In this document: positions 36,701 to 44,680 of the stretch, in pieces
Position numbering within the stretch: position 1 is the stretch's first letter
How the letters are laid out: every line of letters begins with the position of its first letter
NCBI GenBank assembly: GCA_033980235.1
Contig: CM067072.1
Location: 17,549,047 to 17,613,046, forward strand
Reading direction: 5' to 3'
Source: Diadema setosum
Lineage: Eukaryota > Echinodermata > Echinoidea > Diadematoida > Diadematidae
DNA: 64,000 nt
Position numbers and translations under genes: made by a program
Notes under the pieces: generated by a model
The model's database searches: none
Told to the model about the DNA's origin: nothing
The model's input: the letters and a program-made list of their open reading frames with translations, nothing else

Positions 36701-39700
36701 TGGCAGGAAATGTTCTATATTTCTTGTTACTCATTTCTTTCAAAGTCCTGTATTTCAGTGTAATGTGATATCACAAACTTTTATCAATCACCACACAAAG
36801 CTTTGTTGTTGATATTTAGTTTACAACTTTGTTGCTTTGTTTTGGTTTTTTTTGATAACGTAACATTTCATGAGAAAACATAGATATTTTTTTTTTCTCT
36901 ATGAGGGATTTCCCGTTGTAATTGCACATTCAAAATCAGTGGGTAAGCCAAGGTTATATGACATTTGTGTCTATGCATGTCTGCAGTCTGGGAGAGTAAT
37001 GGGCTTTAAGTGATCCATTATGCATATTGCAGGCATTTCCTCAAACCTTGCCTGTCACCTTGAGATATAAATGGTATTTGACTCTTTGCATAAAACCCTC
37101 CAATGAGGATATTTTCATACAGACAGAGAACTGTGGCTTATCACATTGTTTATAAGGACACTCGGTGGAGTTGAGGTGTTATAGCAGTTGTACTATAGAA
37201 CTCAAAACAGTACTGGAGAAAGTTTGATCATAGCAGATTATCTTACAGTGTTCATTTCACTCAGCTGATGTACAATGTACACATATATACAGGGCTTTTT
37301 TTCATGGCAATATAATGCATCAATCACTTTTCTGTGTACTAAATCAAAATGAAAGACCTGGATGGGGTAAATATGAGTAGATTGATACACAGAGGTATAA
37401 ATTGATAACTATAATGAAATATGTATTTTGGAATGCCATCTTTTACAATAGCATATCTGAAATTGCAGACATGAGCACTCTCTTTAATAGATATATGTTG
37501 AAGTATGCAAATCTGGAAAGACATTTTGTGCCTTTTTTGTCACTAATTTTTATCACTGAAAGGATATCGTCGCTGGGGTGACAAGACCTCGTATCTCAAA
37601 AATGTCAAATGTTCAGGAGAGCCAAAAAACATGGTGGCCAAAGCATTATACTGAATGGGATAGCCGTTCCTTTGACATGCCGTGGTGGCTTCATTTTTGG
37701 GGTAAGACAGCTAGGATTTGGACAGGACATCACTTAACCGATTATTTGACCACTAATGCAAAAAAGTCATTTTCACCAAAATTTGAGATACAAGGTCTTG
37801 TCACCCCAGCGACGATATGATATATATGACAATATTGTAGTCTTGATTGTGTGATCTAGATGTCTGCCTTTACAATATAAACCAAGGTCTGGAAGATTGA
37901 GAAAGCTGCACATTAGAGTCGTGTCCGTCACATCCTGCTTCCTGTTACAATACACCACACTTTTCTTTTCTCTCTCGTTTTTTTTTTTTTTTTTTTATGG
38001 CACATTTCCAGCTGCATTTCATTTCATTTTCCAATGCTAGAATATATCCTTGACTGGTGTTTAGTTTGCCCTCAATCAAATGTAGATTGCAATTTTTAGT
38101 TTTTGCAAAACCCAAACAAACAAAAACATAAGTTGATGTGACTTTGCTTCAAAACAAAAATGTAGGATAAGAAGTGCACATACCTTATTAAAATATAAAA
38201 TCTAGTAGAAATTATCATGCATTATATATATTGTTATAATAAATTCATTAAGAGCAGAGTGGTTTGCTGTTAATTACTTGACAAAGTGCAAAGATTAGAA
38301 TATTTTACTCATGCTTTCAGCAAGTATTCTTATATCCCTCCTGGTAAGTGGACAAGTCATCTGGGATGAATTGCTGCATTATTTAAAGGCCTGGATGACT
38401 GTCTAAAATTGTATGTGTGCTATATGAATGATCTCATAGTTCCCATAGCATATATTTCAAATGGTCACACATAACAGGATAAGCCATCCTTTTCAAGAAA
38501 GACATTTTCATCTTCTGTAATTTACTCATAAATATGCTATTCTACACAACTAAACAAAGTTATGATTTGCATATTACTGTAGGGAGTCAACACAAACAAA
38601 TAAGAGTTTTGTCCTCATTAATCATGATGGCTTTGTACTCAATATTCACAGCTACCACCAGCCTTCAAGTGTACAATATTTTAAACTGTACTAACAATGA
38701 TTCATAGATGATTTCTTTAAAAAAAAAATCCCTTATTGCAACATCCTTTCAGTTCTGCACAGACACTCACGTAGTGTATTTTTGTTCTATGGCCAAAATT
38801 ACAACACATTCTTCTATTACTGTTGAGCAATCTTTTCTTTGTGACTATTTTGCTCTTAGATGTATTATATAGCAGCAGTCTATCATCTATTGTCATAAGT
38901 ACTGTAGGAGCATAAATACATATCCCTTCCAATGAAAAACCCACCTCTTTGAGATCATGCTAGATTAGCTGTATTGCAATAGCTCTGTTTTTGGACAGTA
39001 ATTGCTATCTATGTTTGAGATTGTAATCAATATCTTACAAATGGGATGGATTTGTGTCAAGGAAGAATGAAAGTAAAGTGAAACTCGAGAAACGTGAGAG
39101 ATAGTTAACAGTGTTCTTAGTGCATAGTGGTTGGAGTATTCTCAGTGGCTTGCAGAATGGTGGAAAAACCAAATATTGTCTTGCCAGGATCTTTCATGCT
39201 GGTAAACTTTCCTAATATTACATGGTGATGCAGACATAATGGTACACCACATGCTTTCTACAAGCAGTATGCATCATATATTCATTAATGTGTTGAATAT
39301 GCATATATTGTATAATGTACTAATCTTTGATTTATATGTATGTTCTTCTAAACTTCAGAACCAAGAACTACGGAAAAAACTGCAAAAGCACAAGTGAGTA
39401 TTGTATACTGTTATCTGTGTAAGACAATGCAAAGTGTTCAGACTAAAAAATACTGGACAAAATGTGATGCCACATGTATACCTAACTCTGGTGGGTTACT
39501 TTTGGAGGCTTAAATGTTTGTCAAAGGTGGCTTTGAGAGTTAATCTCTGGAAAATCTTACATTTTCTTCTACATTGTAGACCTTCATGAAATTCATTGAT
39601 TTTTTTTTTTTATATTCCAAATTATATCACACATTTATAAGTGTGAGCGTGTTGCATGACCTATCAAAATGTTTGGATATCAAAATCAAATTATATAGTG

Positions 39701-42700
39701 ACTACGTCAATGAATGTGCTGTACTTGTAGTCTGAAATATTGATCAATCACATGCTTTTCGATGTCTTGTGATAATTGTGAGGATAATTTCTCTGATGTA
39801 ATATCCAGCGTCTTCAACATGCTCAAAACTGAGCAGCAAAGTTGTTGTTGTTGTTGGGATTTTTTTTTTAAGCCAAGAAGCGTGACCATGCCTCTCCTTG
39901 ACAAATACCCTGGCTCCCTGTGCAAAAGCGACTCACATACAAAATCTTGTCAGTCACCTACAAATGTCTCCAGAATTGTGCTCCAAATTTACCTTCAGAA
40001 ACTAATTTCATGCTACTTGTCTGAAAGACAAAGAATGCGGTCTGGCCGAGACACAACCTGGCTATCTATCCCTAGGACTCTTACTTGGAGAGGAGACAAA
40101 TCCTTCTGGGCTGCTGCCTCACACCTGTGGAATCGGCTCCCTCAAAGTATCCAGGAATCACCATCTCTGCCAATGTTCCAAAAATCATTAAAGACTTTCC
40201 CTTTCCTTTCCAATAATTCATTGATCAATTATGTATACTTTGTAGTTTTTTCTCACCCCCGTATTGTAAGTTTGATATCATAATTTTGTGAAGCGCTGTG
40301 ATACATAATTACTAATTGAAAGAGCACTGTAAGTACCTATATTGTATTTGTATTGTATCAATAGTTCCTTCTACTTGCTGAAATTTTTTCCATCTTTGCT
40401 GTGTGAATAGTGCAAGCTATGACTGACACTCTCCCCTTCATTACTGCAGGGAGAAGCTTCAAGAGAGTGATACAGAGCTTCAGCGCAAGAGGGCCGTTAT
40501 TGATGACTTAGAGCCGAAATATACATCAGCAAGTGAGTTCAGGAATAGATAAATATAAGGACAATGCAATTGCGTGTAAAATACTTAATGTTCTGTTTGT
40601 GGATCTCAGTGGTAAAAGTTGAATGAATGCATTTTCATGTGTCAAAAGGACAGTTTGTGTGTATTGGCATTAGTCCAACCTTCAACTTAGATTACCAACC
40701 TACCCTGATCAACAAACTACCTATGTACAGGGTTGAACGCCAGTTCGAGACACACTCATAATGATGAATATCTAACTTCACATCAGGTTTTCGTACCTGT
40801 CCAGAACATTTTCCTATCCACATGGATCATGTCATAAATCTAAAAACATTGTAGAAGGAAGAGTTACATCAGACTTTCCTTCCCCCACTACTGTAAAAGT
40901 GTGGAAATTTTCACGCATTTCGCGCAACCAGAAACTAGCGTGAAAATAAAAGCACATGAATATTTTTGCTTGCCATATGTTCCAGTGAGGGATTTTTTGA
41001 TTCTGCAGAATTAAAAACACTCCAAACTCTTCTTACCCTGCCAAGGGTGAAAAATTAGTTGTGCGAAAATATCCACTTTTACAGTATGTCGTGCTTCAAA
41101 TGTTGGCTTATCACACCAGTCTCTTTATACGACAGTCGAGTGAATGGTCTGTAAAAACATCTTCCTCCTCGTTTCTGTCTTTGTCCTCCTGGATACCAGC
41201 TGAACAGGTGAACAAACTCCAGGATGTGCTGCAGAAAAAGGACGACGAGATGCGGTCGATGGAGGAGAGGTATCGCAAGTACCTGGAGAAGGCCAAGTCC
41301 GTCATCCGCACCCTGGACCCCAAGCACAGCACGGGGGCGTCCTCCTCAGAGATCCAGCTGCTGAGGAACCAGCTGCAGGAGAAGCAGAAGCTCATAGAGC
41401 ATCTAGAGGTCAGTGACCTCAGATTGAGGATGTAATCATAAGTATGAAGTAATGTAATGGGAGATGGGATGATGTGACAATACCAAAAGTTTGTGCTTGT
41501 GCTCCTCATGTATTTCCATGAATATAAAAATGTATTACAAAGGACTGTTGTCTCAAGTATCTATTTGAATTCTGCATAGCTACACGATTGTATCTGATAT
41601 TTCATGTATTCCTGTATGCCTTTGTATTCCTGAAATCACCAGCAGGTACATAATATACTCTATGATGTGTGTTTGTAAAAGTCACCATTTTAAAGGAATG
41701 AATTTTCTGAAAATATATACATATGCATGTGAAATTATCTGACAGATTGGAAATTGCAAAGATTCATCTGCTTTGCAGTTTATGTCTGAAGGATTTGTGC
41801 ATTTGAATTTTTCCTTTAAAGTCAAAGATTATGTGATTGTCTGCATTAATGCTGTATTTTATATTACATATCAATTTCTTCACTCTGTTGCAGCATGAAC
41901 GAGAGAAATCCAAGGCAACAAGAGACATGGAAGAGAAGCTTGTTGTATCAGCCTGGTATAACCTGGTAAGAAATCACACTCACTGCTCCATTAATTTGTA
42001 TAGTCTAAATCTGTTGATTCCAAATGAGAGAACAATCACCGATGTATGAACAGTGGCCCGTTGCATAAAACTTACCGTTGAATTTCAATGGTAACTACCG
42101 TCAAAATTAGGCATCAAAGCCAATCAGCATTAAGGATTATAAGCTTTACCGCTAATTTGAAGACTTACCGCTAGAAAGGAGCGGTAAGTCCAGCGGTAAG
42201 GGTTTTATGCAACAGGGCACAGATGTGACCCAATATCATAATGAATTCTGTTTATCACTCTGATGTAATCTGGTGGAATTCTCCAGTAGTTTATACACTG
42301 TATGTAGCATCAATGCTGTGTGATTTCTACAGAAATGAGGTCAGTGGTATACGTATTACAGTATACGCCTTATATTTTGTGGGCGTAATATTTTGTAAAT
42401 TGGTAACTAGTAACACCACTAAGCATTTGGTGGAAGTCGCGATGGAGAACTACTGTGACAGGATGAGGAATGAATATTACATGCCTGTTCAGGAGAAAAC
42501 CAAATGATTTCTTACCCTATGACACCAACACAGCGCATTTATGTTATGGGAAGTAGTATCTATGTGAGTTGCTAATTTGGCAGACATCAGTCGACTCACA
42601 AAATTCGCGAAAGTAAAAATACTGTGACATAGTCCGTGTGTACAGTGCAACGGTGCAATGGAGTCAACATCGCTTCAAACGTGGTATCTTACCAGCTGTA

Positions 42701-43651
42701 CACAGATTGAGTGATGTATCCAGCATGGTTGCAGATGGGTTGTGGTAGAAATTTTATGTGTGGTTATCATAGCAGTAGATCTTACTTTGATTTATCATCT
42801 CAATGCAAGATTTTGACCTATCTTTTGGAAAACATTGAAGGAGTTATGTTAGGAAATAGTGATACTGATAGGAAGGTTTACAGTTCATGCATTCACCCTC
42901 CAAATTTAACCTGACAATTGGTAGAATTTGGAGACTCACAAACTCAGCAAGGAACCCAGATTAATGTTGGCATGGTTTCAGTGTTGAGGGTGAACAGAAA
43001 TGACAAACCTTAAGTCATTGTAATGAAAGTAAGTGTGCTAATGGATCCATCCTGTATGAAGTCTTGTGCAGAGTTCCATCTCTACTCTTAGACATTTACC
43101 TTGATAATCAGCTTTTCTTTATAACCTTGTATGAAGCCATCTGCCTAGCTGTTGAATCATTGTCATGGTTAACTATTGATTTGTAGAACTTAGTAATGCT
43201 GAGGTATCCCTTTGACCAGTTGCCTACTATGTGATCTTTCATATTTAAAAACTTGAGCATTAAAGTTGTAATGATCAATTAACTTCTGAGTGATAGATAA
43301 TACATCAGAATTTATTGCTGGAGCATCTCACTATGCTTCTTATCCACCACCTTAGAGCAAGGTTTATATTTTCCCAGTGATTTTCTCTCTTCTTTGCTGA
43401 TAATTTATCATAAGGTACCTCTATCAAAGGCCACTGGACTGTAACAAAGAGGTTAGATTGCCCAGTCTTATGTGAAAACTTGCTTGACCATTGTTTTATT
43501 TGTCCTACAGGGTATGCAGCTCCATCGCAAGGCAGCTGAAGACAGGTTGTCCACTAGCAGCAGTGGTCAGTCCTTCCTGGCCAGGCAGAGGCAGGCGTCC
43601 AGCCGACGCTCCCAGGCCATTCTCAACAGCAACTCTACCTCAGGCAGATAA
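6585..43651 (+). CDS. HOOK3-like (hook): Hook-family dynein-dynactin cargo adaptor (HOOK homologue), 14 exons, 5' end outside window
   Basis: Hook proteins are dimeric coiled-coil adaptors. Their N-terminal Hook domain binds dynein light intermediate chain, the coiled coil joins dynein to dynactin, and the C-terminus binds FTS and FHIP to recruit endosomes. Fourteen GT-AG exons join in frame to 623 residues plus TAA: 6585-6717, 11452-11648, 12343-12437, 13076-13220, 14514-14726, 15818-15982, 16574-16719, 17720-17860, 18469-18565, 39359-39393, 40450-40532, 41200-41408, 41894-41965 and 43511-43651. Residues follow human HOOK3 colinearly: LGQQI, LILGCAVNC-like and EESVQHVV early, [14 protein letters not shown] and [14 protein letters not shown] in the coiled coil, then [20 protein letters not shown] and [17 protein letters not shown] at the end. 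About 90 N-terminal residues, most of the Hook domain, lie to the left. Invertebrates generally have one hook gene, so the vertebrate paralogue number is not meaningful. Identity is very secure; exon edges rest on reading frame and splice consensus. Confidence 0.96.
6718..11451 (+). other. HOOK intron a-b
   Basis: This 4.7-kb phase 1 intron contains several G or C homopolymers (about 7058, 7470, 7695, 9741, 10810 and 10824), short TTC repeats near 9180 and an 89-bp palindromic element at 8731. No other gene-like sequence was seen. Confidence 0.85.
8731..8819. mobile_element. 89-bp TTAA-type mini-MITE
   Basis: AACCCGTTGAGGACG at the left is the exact inverse of CGTCCTCAACGGGTT at the right. 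The right side is flanked by TTAA and the left by TCAA, a likely decayed TTAA. TTAA target sites with CCC-starting termini are characteristic of piggyBac-like elements. Confidence 0.7.
11452..11648 (+). CDS. HOOK3-like: HOOK exon b: Hook-domain extension and start of coiled coil
   Basis: The acceptor is CCTTTTCCAG and the donor CAG|GTAACC. The split codon restores glutamate in [18 protein letters not shown], which matches the conserved helix after the Hook domain. IQELMTKE and QRCHELDQQ follow, colinear with HOOK3. It covers residues 45-110 of the fragment and is followed by a phase 0 intron. Confidence 0.96.
11649..13075 (+). other. HOOK introns b-c and c-d
   Basis: Two introns (11649-12342 and 12438-13075) surround exon c. 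Neither shows a repeat or element I could define, apart from short A and T runs near 12885-12911. Confidence 0.8.
12343..12437 (+). CDS. HOOK3-like: HOOK exon c: coiled coil
   Basis: The acceptor is TGTCTTACAG and the donor AG|GTAAAT, leaving a phase 2 intron. [11 protein letters not shown] and the GDPS junction match the vertebrate VAALQEEK and DPNSPAGRR stretch. It is too short to stand out as a long open frame and was found by homology and phase. Confidence 0.94.
13076..13220 (+). CDS. HOOK3-like: HOOK exon d: coiled coil, SPAGRR-like motif
   Basis: The acceptor is CCTCTAATCAG and the donor AAG|GTTAGA. It encodes [12 protein letters not shown], then a glutamine- and glutamate-rich heptad segment and [12 protein letters not shown]. 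The segment matches the HOOK3 SPAGRRHLQLQ and KDDYRIR stretches. The following intron is phase 0. Confidence 0.95.
13459..13658. mobile_element. Small inverted-repeat element with telomere-like core, flanked by 9-bp direct repeats
   Basis: CTTACAGTG occurs at 13450-13458 and 13659-13667, an apparent 9-bp target duplication. Inside, GGCAATTACCCCC at the left pairs with GGGGTAATTGCCC at the right, each present twice. The centre holds degenerate TTAGGG-type hexamers (13530-13590). It is short and carries no gene. Confidence 0.7.
13915..13992. repeat. (ATTC)n microsatellite
   Basis: About 15 tandem CATT units grade into several CAAT units at the right end. It produces a spurious frame of repeated FIHS residues. 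Confidence 0.95.
14514..14726 (+). CDS. HOOK3-like: HOOK exon e: conserved central coiled coil
   Basis: The acceptor is CAATCCGTAG, with a weak pyrimidine tract, and the donor GAG|GTTTGT. The 71 codons encode [31 protein letters not shown] and [13 protein letters not shown], the best conserved block of the Hook coiled coil. Introns on both sides are phase 0. Confidence 0.96.
15446..15640. mobile_element. Palindromic MITE, CTGTAAAAC family, copy 2
   Basis: TA|CTGTAGAACGAGG starts the element and TGTTTTACAG|TA ends it, so both ends have the TA expected from a duplicated target. Internal words (TGCATTTTAGTTTTGTGAA, TTGGCTCCCATTCGTGAAAA) match copies 1 and 3. Confidence 0.8.
15818..15982 (+). 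CDS. HOOK3-like: HOOK exon f: coiled coil
   Basis: The acceptor is GACATGTAG and encodes [19 protein letters not shown] and [16 protein letters not shown]. Two in-frame donors compete, GTG|GTCAGA at 15983 and ACA|GTGGTC at 15980. The first is used because it keeps the same length as vertebrate Hook between the flanking conserved motifs. The difference is one valine. Confidence 0.93.
16574..16719 (+). CDS. HOOK3-like: HOOK exon g: coiled coil and hinge
   Basis: [20 protein letters not shown] opens the exon and LPPEIR closes it, matching HOOK3 LRTERDSLKETIEEL and VTPEIREKL. The middle is a gap-rich hinge with [11 protein letters not shown] branch-site-like CTAAT lies at 16547-16551. Upstream of that is a run of 21 C at 16512-16532. 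The donor AG|GTTAGA leaves a phase 2 intron. Confidence 0.95.
17469..17659. mobile_element. Inverted-repeat element with CCCTAA-type core
   Basis: TGACATTTGCTCC and CGACAATTGTTC at the left are mirrored by GAACAATTGTTGC and GGAGCAAATATGTCA at the right. The centre has degenerate CCCTAA hexamers at about 17545-17610. It ends 60 bp before HOOK exon h. It resembles the 13459-13658 element in design but has different termini and the opposite strand of telomere-type repeat. Confidence 0.7.
17720..17860 (+). CDS. HOOK3-like: HOOK exon h: coiled coil
   Basis: The acceptor is CCACACAG. The exon encodes [16 protein letters not shown] and [20 protein letters not shown], near-identical in pattern to HOOK3. 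The donor is AACAG|GTTCGA and the intron is phase 2. It sits between two mobile elements, one ending 60 bp upstream and one starting 41 bp downstream. Confidence 0.95.
17902..18112. mobile_element. Palindromic MITE, CTGTAAAAC family, copy 3
   Basis: TA|CTGTAAAAC begins the element 41 bp after HOOK exon h. The right end is degenerate (TATTATAG|TA). GCATTGAATGCCAGTGGCAA and CATTGGCTCCAATG-like words tie it to copies 1 and 2. Confidence 0.75.
18469..18565 (+). CDS. HOOK3-like: HOOK exon i: coiled coil with glutamine run
   Basis: The acceptor is TTTTGACAG and the donor GAG|GTAAGG. It encodes [15 protein letters not shown], matching NQRLLEVQSQVEELQ, then a five-glutamine run from mixed CAA and CAG codons and a variable serine-rich end. 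The next intron is 20.8 kb. Confidence 0.94.
20046..21335 (+). repeat. Left arm: 71-bp satellite array
   Basis: Successive copies of a monomer containing CATCGTACGGAGTTGAATAT, TTATTCATTTCCGAACGT and AAGCAAACATCCGACATTTA recur every 67-72 bases (for example at 20111, 20182, 20253 and 20320). There are roughly 17 diverged copies. The neighbouring array at 22195-23890 is the same satellite inverted. Confidence 0.9.
21354..22170. repeat. Inverted GGCCACC hairpins flanking the satellite spacer
   Basis: The left block (21354-21447) carries GGGCCACCAAAATC, ATTTTGGTGGCCC and GTGTCGAGCCCTG. The right block (22069-22170) carries the same words inverted, starting CAGGGCTCGACACT. Each block is itself a hairpin, so the spacer between the satellite arms is bounded by nested inverted repeats. 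Confidence 0.85.
21588..22047 (+). repeat. Core segment, copy 1 of a direct duplication
   Basis: This 460-bp spacer between the inverted satellite arms recurs in the same orientation at 24274-24752. Shared words include AGTCCCGGTCCCGCTTTCAG (with one change) and TGTTGCAACAAGTCTATTGA. No coding capacity was recognised. Confidence 0.85.
22195..23890 (-). repeat. Right arm: inverted 71-bp satellite array
   Basis: About 23 copies of the left-arm satellite read on the minus strand, shown by AAATGTCGGATGTTTGCTTT, ACGTTCGGAAATGAATAA and ATTCGGCTCCGTACGATG. Some pairs form higher-order repeats: a unit of about 180 bp recurs at 22440 and 22622. Confidence 0.9.
24274..24752 (+). repeat. Core segment, copy 2, with a palindromic insertion
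   Basis: It is the direct repeat of 21588-22047, located just right of the inverted satellite arm. It differs by a 31-bp near-palindrome at 24457-24487 flanked by ATTAAAC on both sides. Confidence 0.85.
25437..27960 (+). repeat. CCCCGCGAGAAAG minisatellite clusters (three)
   Basis: Clusters at about 25437-25535, 26948-27070 and 27772-27958 contain four, five and six copies respectively of TCCCCCGCGAGAAA-type words spaced 27-36 bp. The same word occurs inverted near the left end (CTTTCTCGCGAGG, about 19996), and related CCCGCGGGGGACC palindromes lie beside both element termini. Confidence 0.8.
25874..26574 (-). pseudogene. 5'-truncated non-LTR retrotransposon (LINE), reverse-transcriptase C-terminus
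   Basis: An open frame from 26574 down to 26177 on the minus strand encodes [17 protein letters not shown], a segment typical of the region after the reverse-transcriptase domain in CR1/Jockey-like LINEs. It ends with a [12 protein letters not shown] and [11 protein letters not shown] tail. The element ends in a 3' (AAAC)n tract seen as GTTT repeats at 25874-25893. The first codons of the longer frame up to 26599 are flanking DNA. The 3' part is undamaged, suggesting a recent insertion. Exact clade is uncertain. Confidence 0.8.
28320..28478. mobile_element. Palindromic MITE, CTGTAAAAC family, diverged copy nested in giant element
   Basis: TTA|CTGAAAACGCGAGAG begins it and TATTTTACAG ends it. 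Internal words GCATTACATGCCAGTGACA and TTTCATGG correspond to copies 1 and 3. It is shorter than the others. Confidence 0.55.
30409..31193. mobile_element. piggyBac-like non-autonomous element with TTAA duplication
   Basis: TTAA at 30405-30408 and 31194-31197 flanks perfect inverted ends CCCTATTCTAACTGG and CCAGTTAGAATAGGG. TTAA sites and CCC-starting ends are piggyBac hallmarks; Kolobok elements also use TTAA. Near each end is a hairpin of a G run, TCAATTTGA and a C run. The 785-bp AT-rich interior has no coding sequence. Confidence 0.85.
35431..35660. mobile_element. Imperfect palindromic element, 230 bp
   Basis: ACCTGGATATCTCATAGGCC at the left is mirrored by GGCCAATGAGATATC and CCAGGT at the right. 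Internally GCCGCCATCTTGCCACG faces CATGGCGGCACG. No target duplication is obvious. Confidence 0.6.
36437..36685. mobile_element. Diverged palindromic element related to GCGAATTTTGC MITEs
   Basis: ATGCCATATATTTTGAGG at the left corresponds to CCTCACTAAATATATGGC at the right. TTTGCGAATTTTGCAAG and GATTGCAAATTTTAATCACT recall the CTGTAAAAC family interior, but the ends differ. Confidence 0.5.
37564..37818. mobile_element. 255-bp MITE with about 35-bp terminal inverted repeats
   Basis: ATATCGTCGCTGGGGTGACA at the left is the exact inverse of TGTCACCCCAGCGACGATAT at the right. The match continues through AGACCTCGTATCTCAAAAAT with one difference. A TA next to the TCGTCGCTGGGG core could be a duplicated target. 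Confidence 0.85.
39359..39393 (+). CDS. HOOK3-like: HOOK exon j: 35-bp microexon
   Basis: The acceptor is TAAACTTCAG and the donor AA|GTGAGTA. It encodes [11 protein letters not shown] plus two bases of a lysine codon and aligns with LLKKKLEEHLEK of HOOK3. Without it the phases of its neighbours (0 before, 2 after) do not join, so the exon is needed to keep the frame. Confidence 0.9.
39394..40449 (+). other. HOOK intron j-k
   Basis: This 1.06-kb intron is largely filled by a decayed LINE 3' end on the + strand (39870-40375). Confidence 0.85.
39870..40375 (+). pseudogene. Decayed CR1/L2-like LINE 3' fragment
   Basis: One frame near 39905-40025 reads [20 protein letters not shown] and APNLPSETN. 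After a frameshift near 40020 another frame reads [17 protein letters not shown] and [16 protein letters not shown]. Both are classic segments at the end of CR1/L2-type polyproteins. The 3' end has the GAAGCGCTGTGA word and an ATTGTATTTGTATTGTA tail, as these LINEs often do. Two frames and a stop make it a pseudogene. Confidence 0.85.
40450..40532 (+). CDS. HOOK3-like: HOOK exon k: coiled coil
   Basis: The acceptor is CATTACTGCAG and the strong donor is A|GTGAGTTC (phase 1). It encodes [20 protein letters not shown] followed by EPKY, against HOOK3 EKLHEANNELQKKRAIIEDL and EPRF. Confidence 0.95.
40891..41084. mobile_element. Palindromic MITE, CTGTAAAAC family, copy 4
   Basis: TA|CTGTAAAAGTGTGG begins and ATCCACTTTTACAG|TA ends the element, giving TA on both sides. 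Internal GTGGAAATTTTCACGC and GCGAAAATATCCAC are inverted. It ends 115 bp before HOOK exon l. Confidence 0.75.
41200..41408 (+). CDS. HOOK3-like: HOOK exon l: distal coiled coil, [20 protein letters not shown] block
   Basis: The acceptor is GGATACCAG and the donor GAG|GTCAGT. It carries [19 protein letters not shown] and [12 protein letters not shown], the signature C-terminal block of Hook proteins. The exon is clearly GC-richer than the surrounding intron. Open reading continues into both flanks but without family similarity. Confidence 0.96.
41894..41965 (+). CDS. HOOK3-like: HOOK exon m: start of cargo-binding C-terminus
   Basis: Twenty-four codons lie between TGTTGCAG and [29 protein letters not shown] matches HOOK3 KSQREMEEKYIVSAWYNM, which begins the FTS/FHIP-interacting region. 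Phase 0 on both sides. Confidence 0.95.
42053..42219. mobile_element. MITE with GTTGCATAAAAC termini
   Basis: GTGGCCCGTTGCATAAAAC and TTACCG at the left face CGGTAAGGGTTTTATGCAAC and AGGGCAC at the right, with internal ACTTACCGCT and AGCGGTAAGTC pairs. The design, GGGCCCGTTGC-type ends on a palindrome, is shared with the element at 44512. Confidence 0.75.
43511..43651 (+). CDS. HOOK3-like: HOOK terminal coding exon
   Basis: The acceptor is TTTGTCCTACAG. It encodes [19 protein letters not shown] and [16 protein letters not shown], ends SGR and stops with TAA. HOOK3 ends with MTLHKKAAEDRLASTGSG and [18 protein letters not shown] sequence, so the protein ends where expected. This exon holds the basic serine/arginine tail implicated in cargo-complex binding. 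Confidence 0.96.
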   Translation, partial: GMQLHRKAAEDRLSTSSSGQSFLARQRQASSRRSQAILNSNSTSGR

Positions 43652-44190
43652 CCAGAGCACAGCCACGTCCTTTTTGCGCTCAGACCTCCTCATTGTTCCA
43701 TGTCATCATTGAGAACGGTGTAACGTCCACAGACTCAAGACTTTGTCGTATTGTTTCACTCTATATAGAGATGACAGTGCATTGTGTTTTCTTATGGTGC
43801 TTTTCCATTGTTCTGCCACCCTTGTTACATCTTTTAAACTATTCACAATTCTGATGACGTTGATTTGTACGCTTTATCACTCCTAGTTCAGTGCTGTTTT
43901 TGTTTTGTTCTCTATGAAAGAGTTTTACATAATGAATGACAAATGTATTGCTTGGCAGGTGAACCTATGTCGAGTTCTGTTACTTTTTAAGGTTTCAAAA
44001 CATGATTGTGCGAGTTAGAATCAAAAGCCTTGTGGTCAAAATTAATTTGCTGACCAATAGAGTTTGAAGTCCACCTATCCTGTTGATGTAGTAGAACGAA
44101 AATCCACTGTAATTGTCACTATGCTGTGCTATAAGGTTTCCTCAGGAAGGTAATCAGTAAAGCAGGAATAAACTCTTCTAACAAAGAAAT
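43652..44190 (+). terminator. HOOK3-like: HOOK 3' UTR with polyadenylation signal
   Basis: A canonical AATAAA at 44167-44172 is the first after the stop codon. A GT-rich stretch (GTGTTGGTATG) begins about 35 bp beyond it, as expected near a cleavage site. This gives a 3' UTR of roughly 530 bases. Later AATAAA sequences exist downstream, so longer alternative ends are possible. Confidence 0.6.
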
Positions 44191-44511
44191 AACCAAGAAA
44201 AAAAAGTGTTGGTATGCAAAGTAAAGTTCCTTTTTTCTCAGCATTATTTTTGGAAGGAAAGAAAAATTGCAGTTGTGGAGGTATCACTTTGTGTGGGTAT
44301 AGATTCTCAAATGACATTTGGTTGGTGGAGCTGTGTTTCAAATTACCAAAGGCCTCTGTCTGTAATTAAAGAAGGCAGGAGACTATGGCGATTCAGTGGC
44401 TGTTAATCTTGAAAACCTGCAAATGTGGAGAATGTTCTGTTTATTAATGAATACATGAGCATTTAGGTACATGTGTGTTATGTAATAGTATAGTGATATC
44501 TGGGCCCCGTT

Positions 44512-44680
44512 GCAAGAAAGTTGCAATCAATTGCAAATAATTGCTAATTTTGAAACAACCATTCTGATTGGCTCAGGGTCTGCCCTATTAAGAAGACATG
44601 CATGCAACAATGATTTTGATTGGCCAGTGACAATCAGTTGCAAGTTGCGTTTAAACGCAAAGTTTCTAGCAACGGGGCCC
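44512..44680. mobile_element. 169-bp MITE with GGGCCCCGTTGC termini
   Basis: GGGCCCCGTTGCAAGAAAG at the left is mirrored by CTAGCAACGGGGCCC at the right. Internal ATTCTGATTGGCTC and TTTTGATTGGCC are not inverted copies, so only the ends pair well. It lies about 320 bp beyond the HOOK polyadenylation signal. Confidence 0.75.

Larger units (their letters stand above)
18566..39358 (+). other. HOOK intron i-j, 20.8 kb
   Basis: The intron lies between GAG|GTAAGG and the AG before the microexon. About half of it is the giant inverted-repeat element at 19459-29910. The rest holds a piggyBac-like element at 30409, palindromic elements at 35431, 36437 and 37564, and G/C homopolymers at about 31560 and 33876. 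From 31200 to 35400 and from 37820 to 39358 I see nothing beyond simple sequence. Confidence 0.85.
40533..43510 (+). other. HOOK introns k-l, l-m and m-n
   Basis: Introns 40533-41199, 41409-41893 and 41966-43510. The first holds a palindromic MITE at 40891 and the third a MITE at 42053. GCGAAAG-type MITE remnants lie at about 42595-42640. Nothing else was recognised. Confidence 0.8.
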
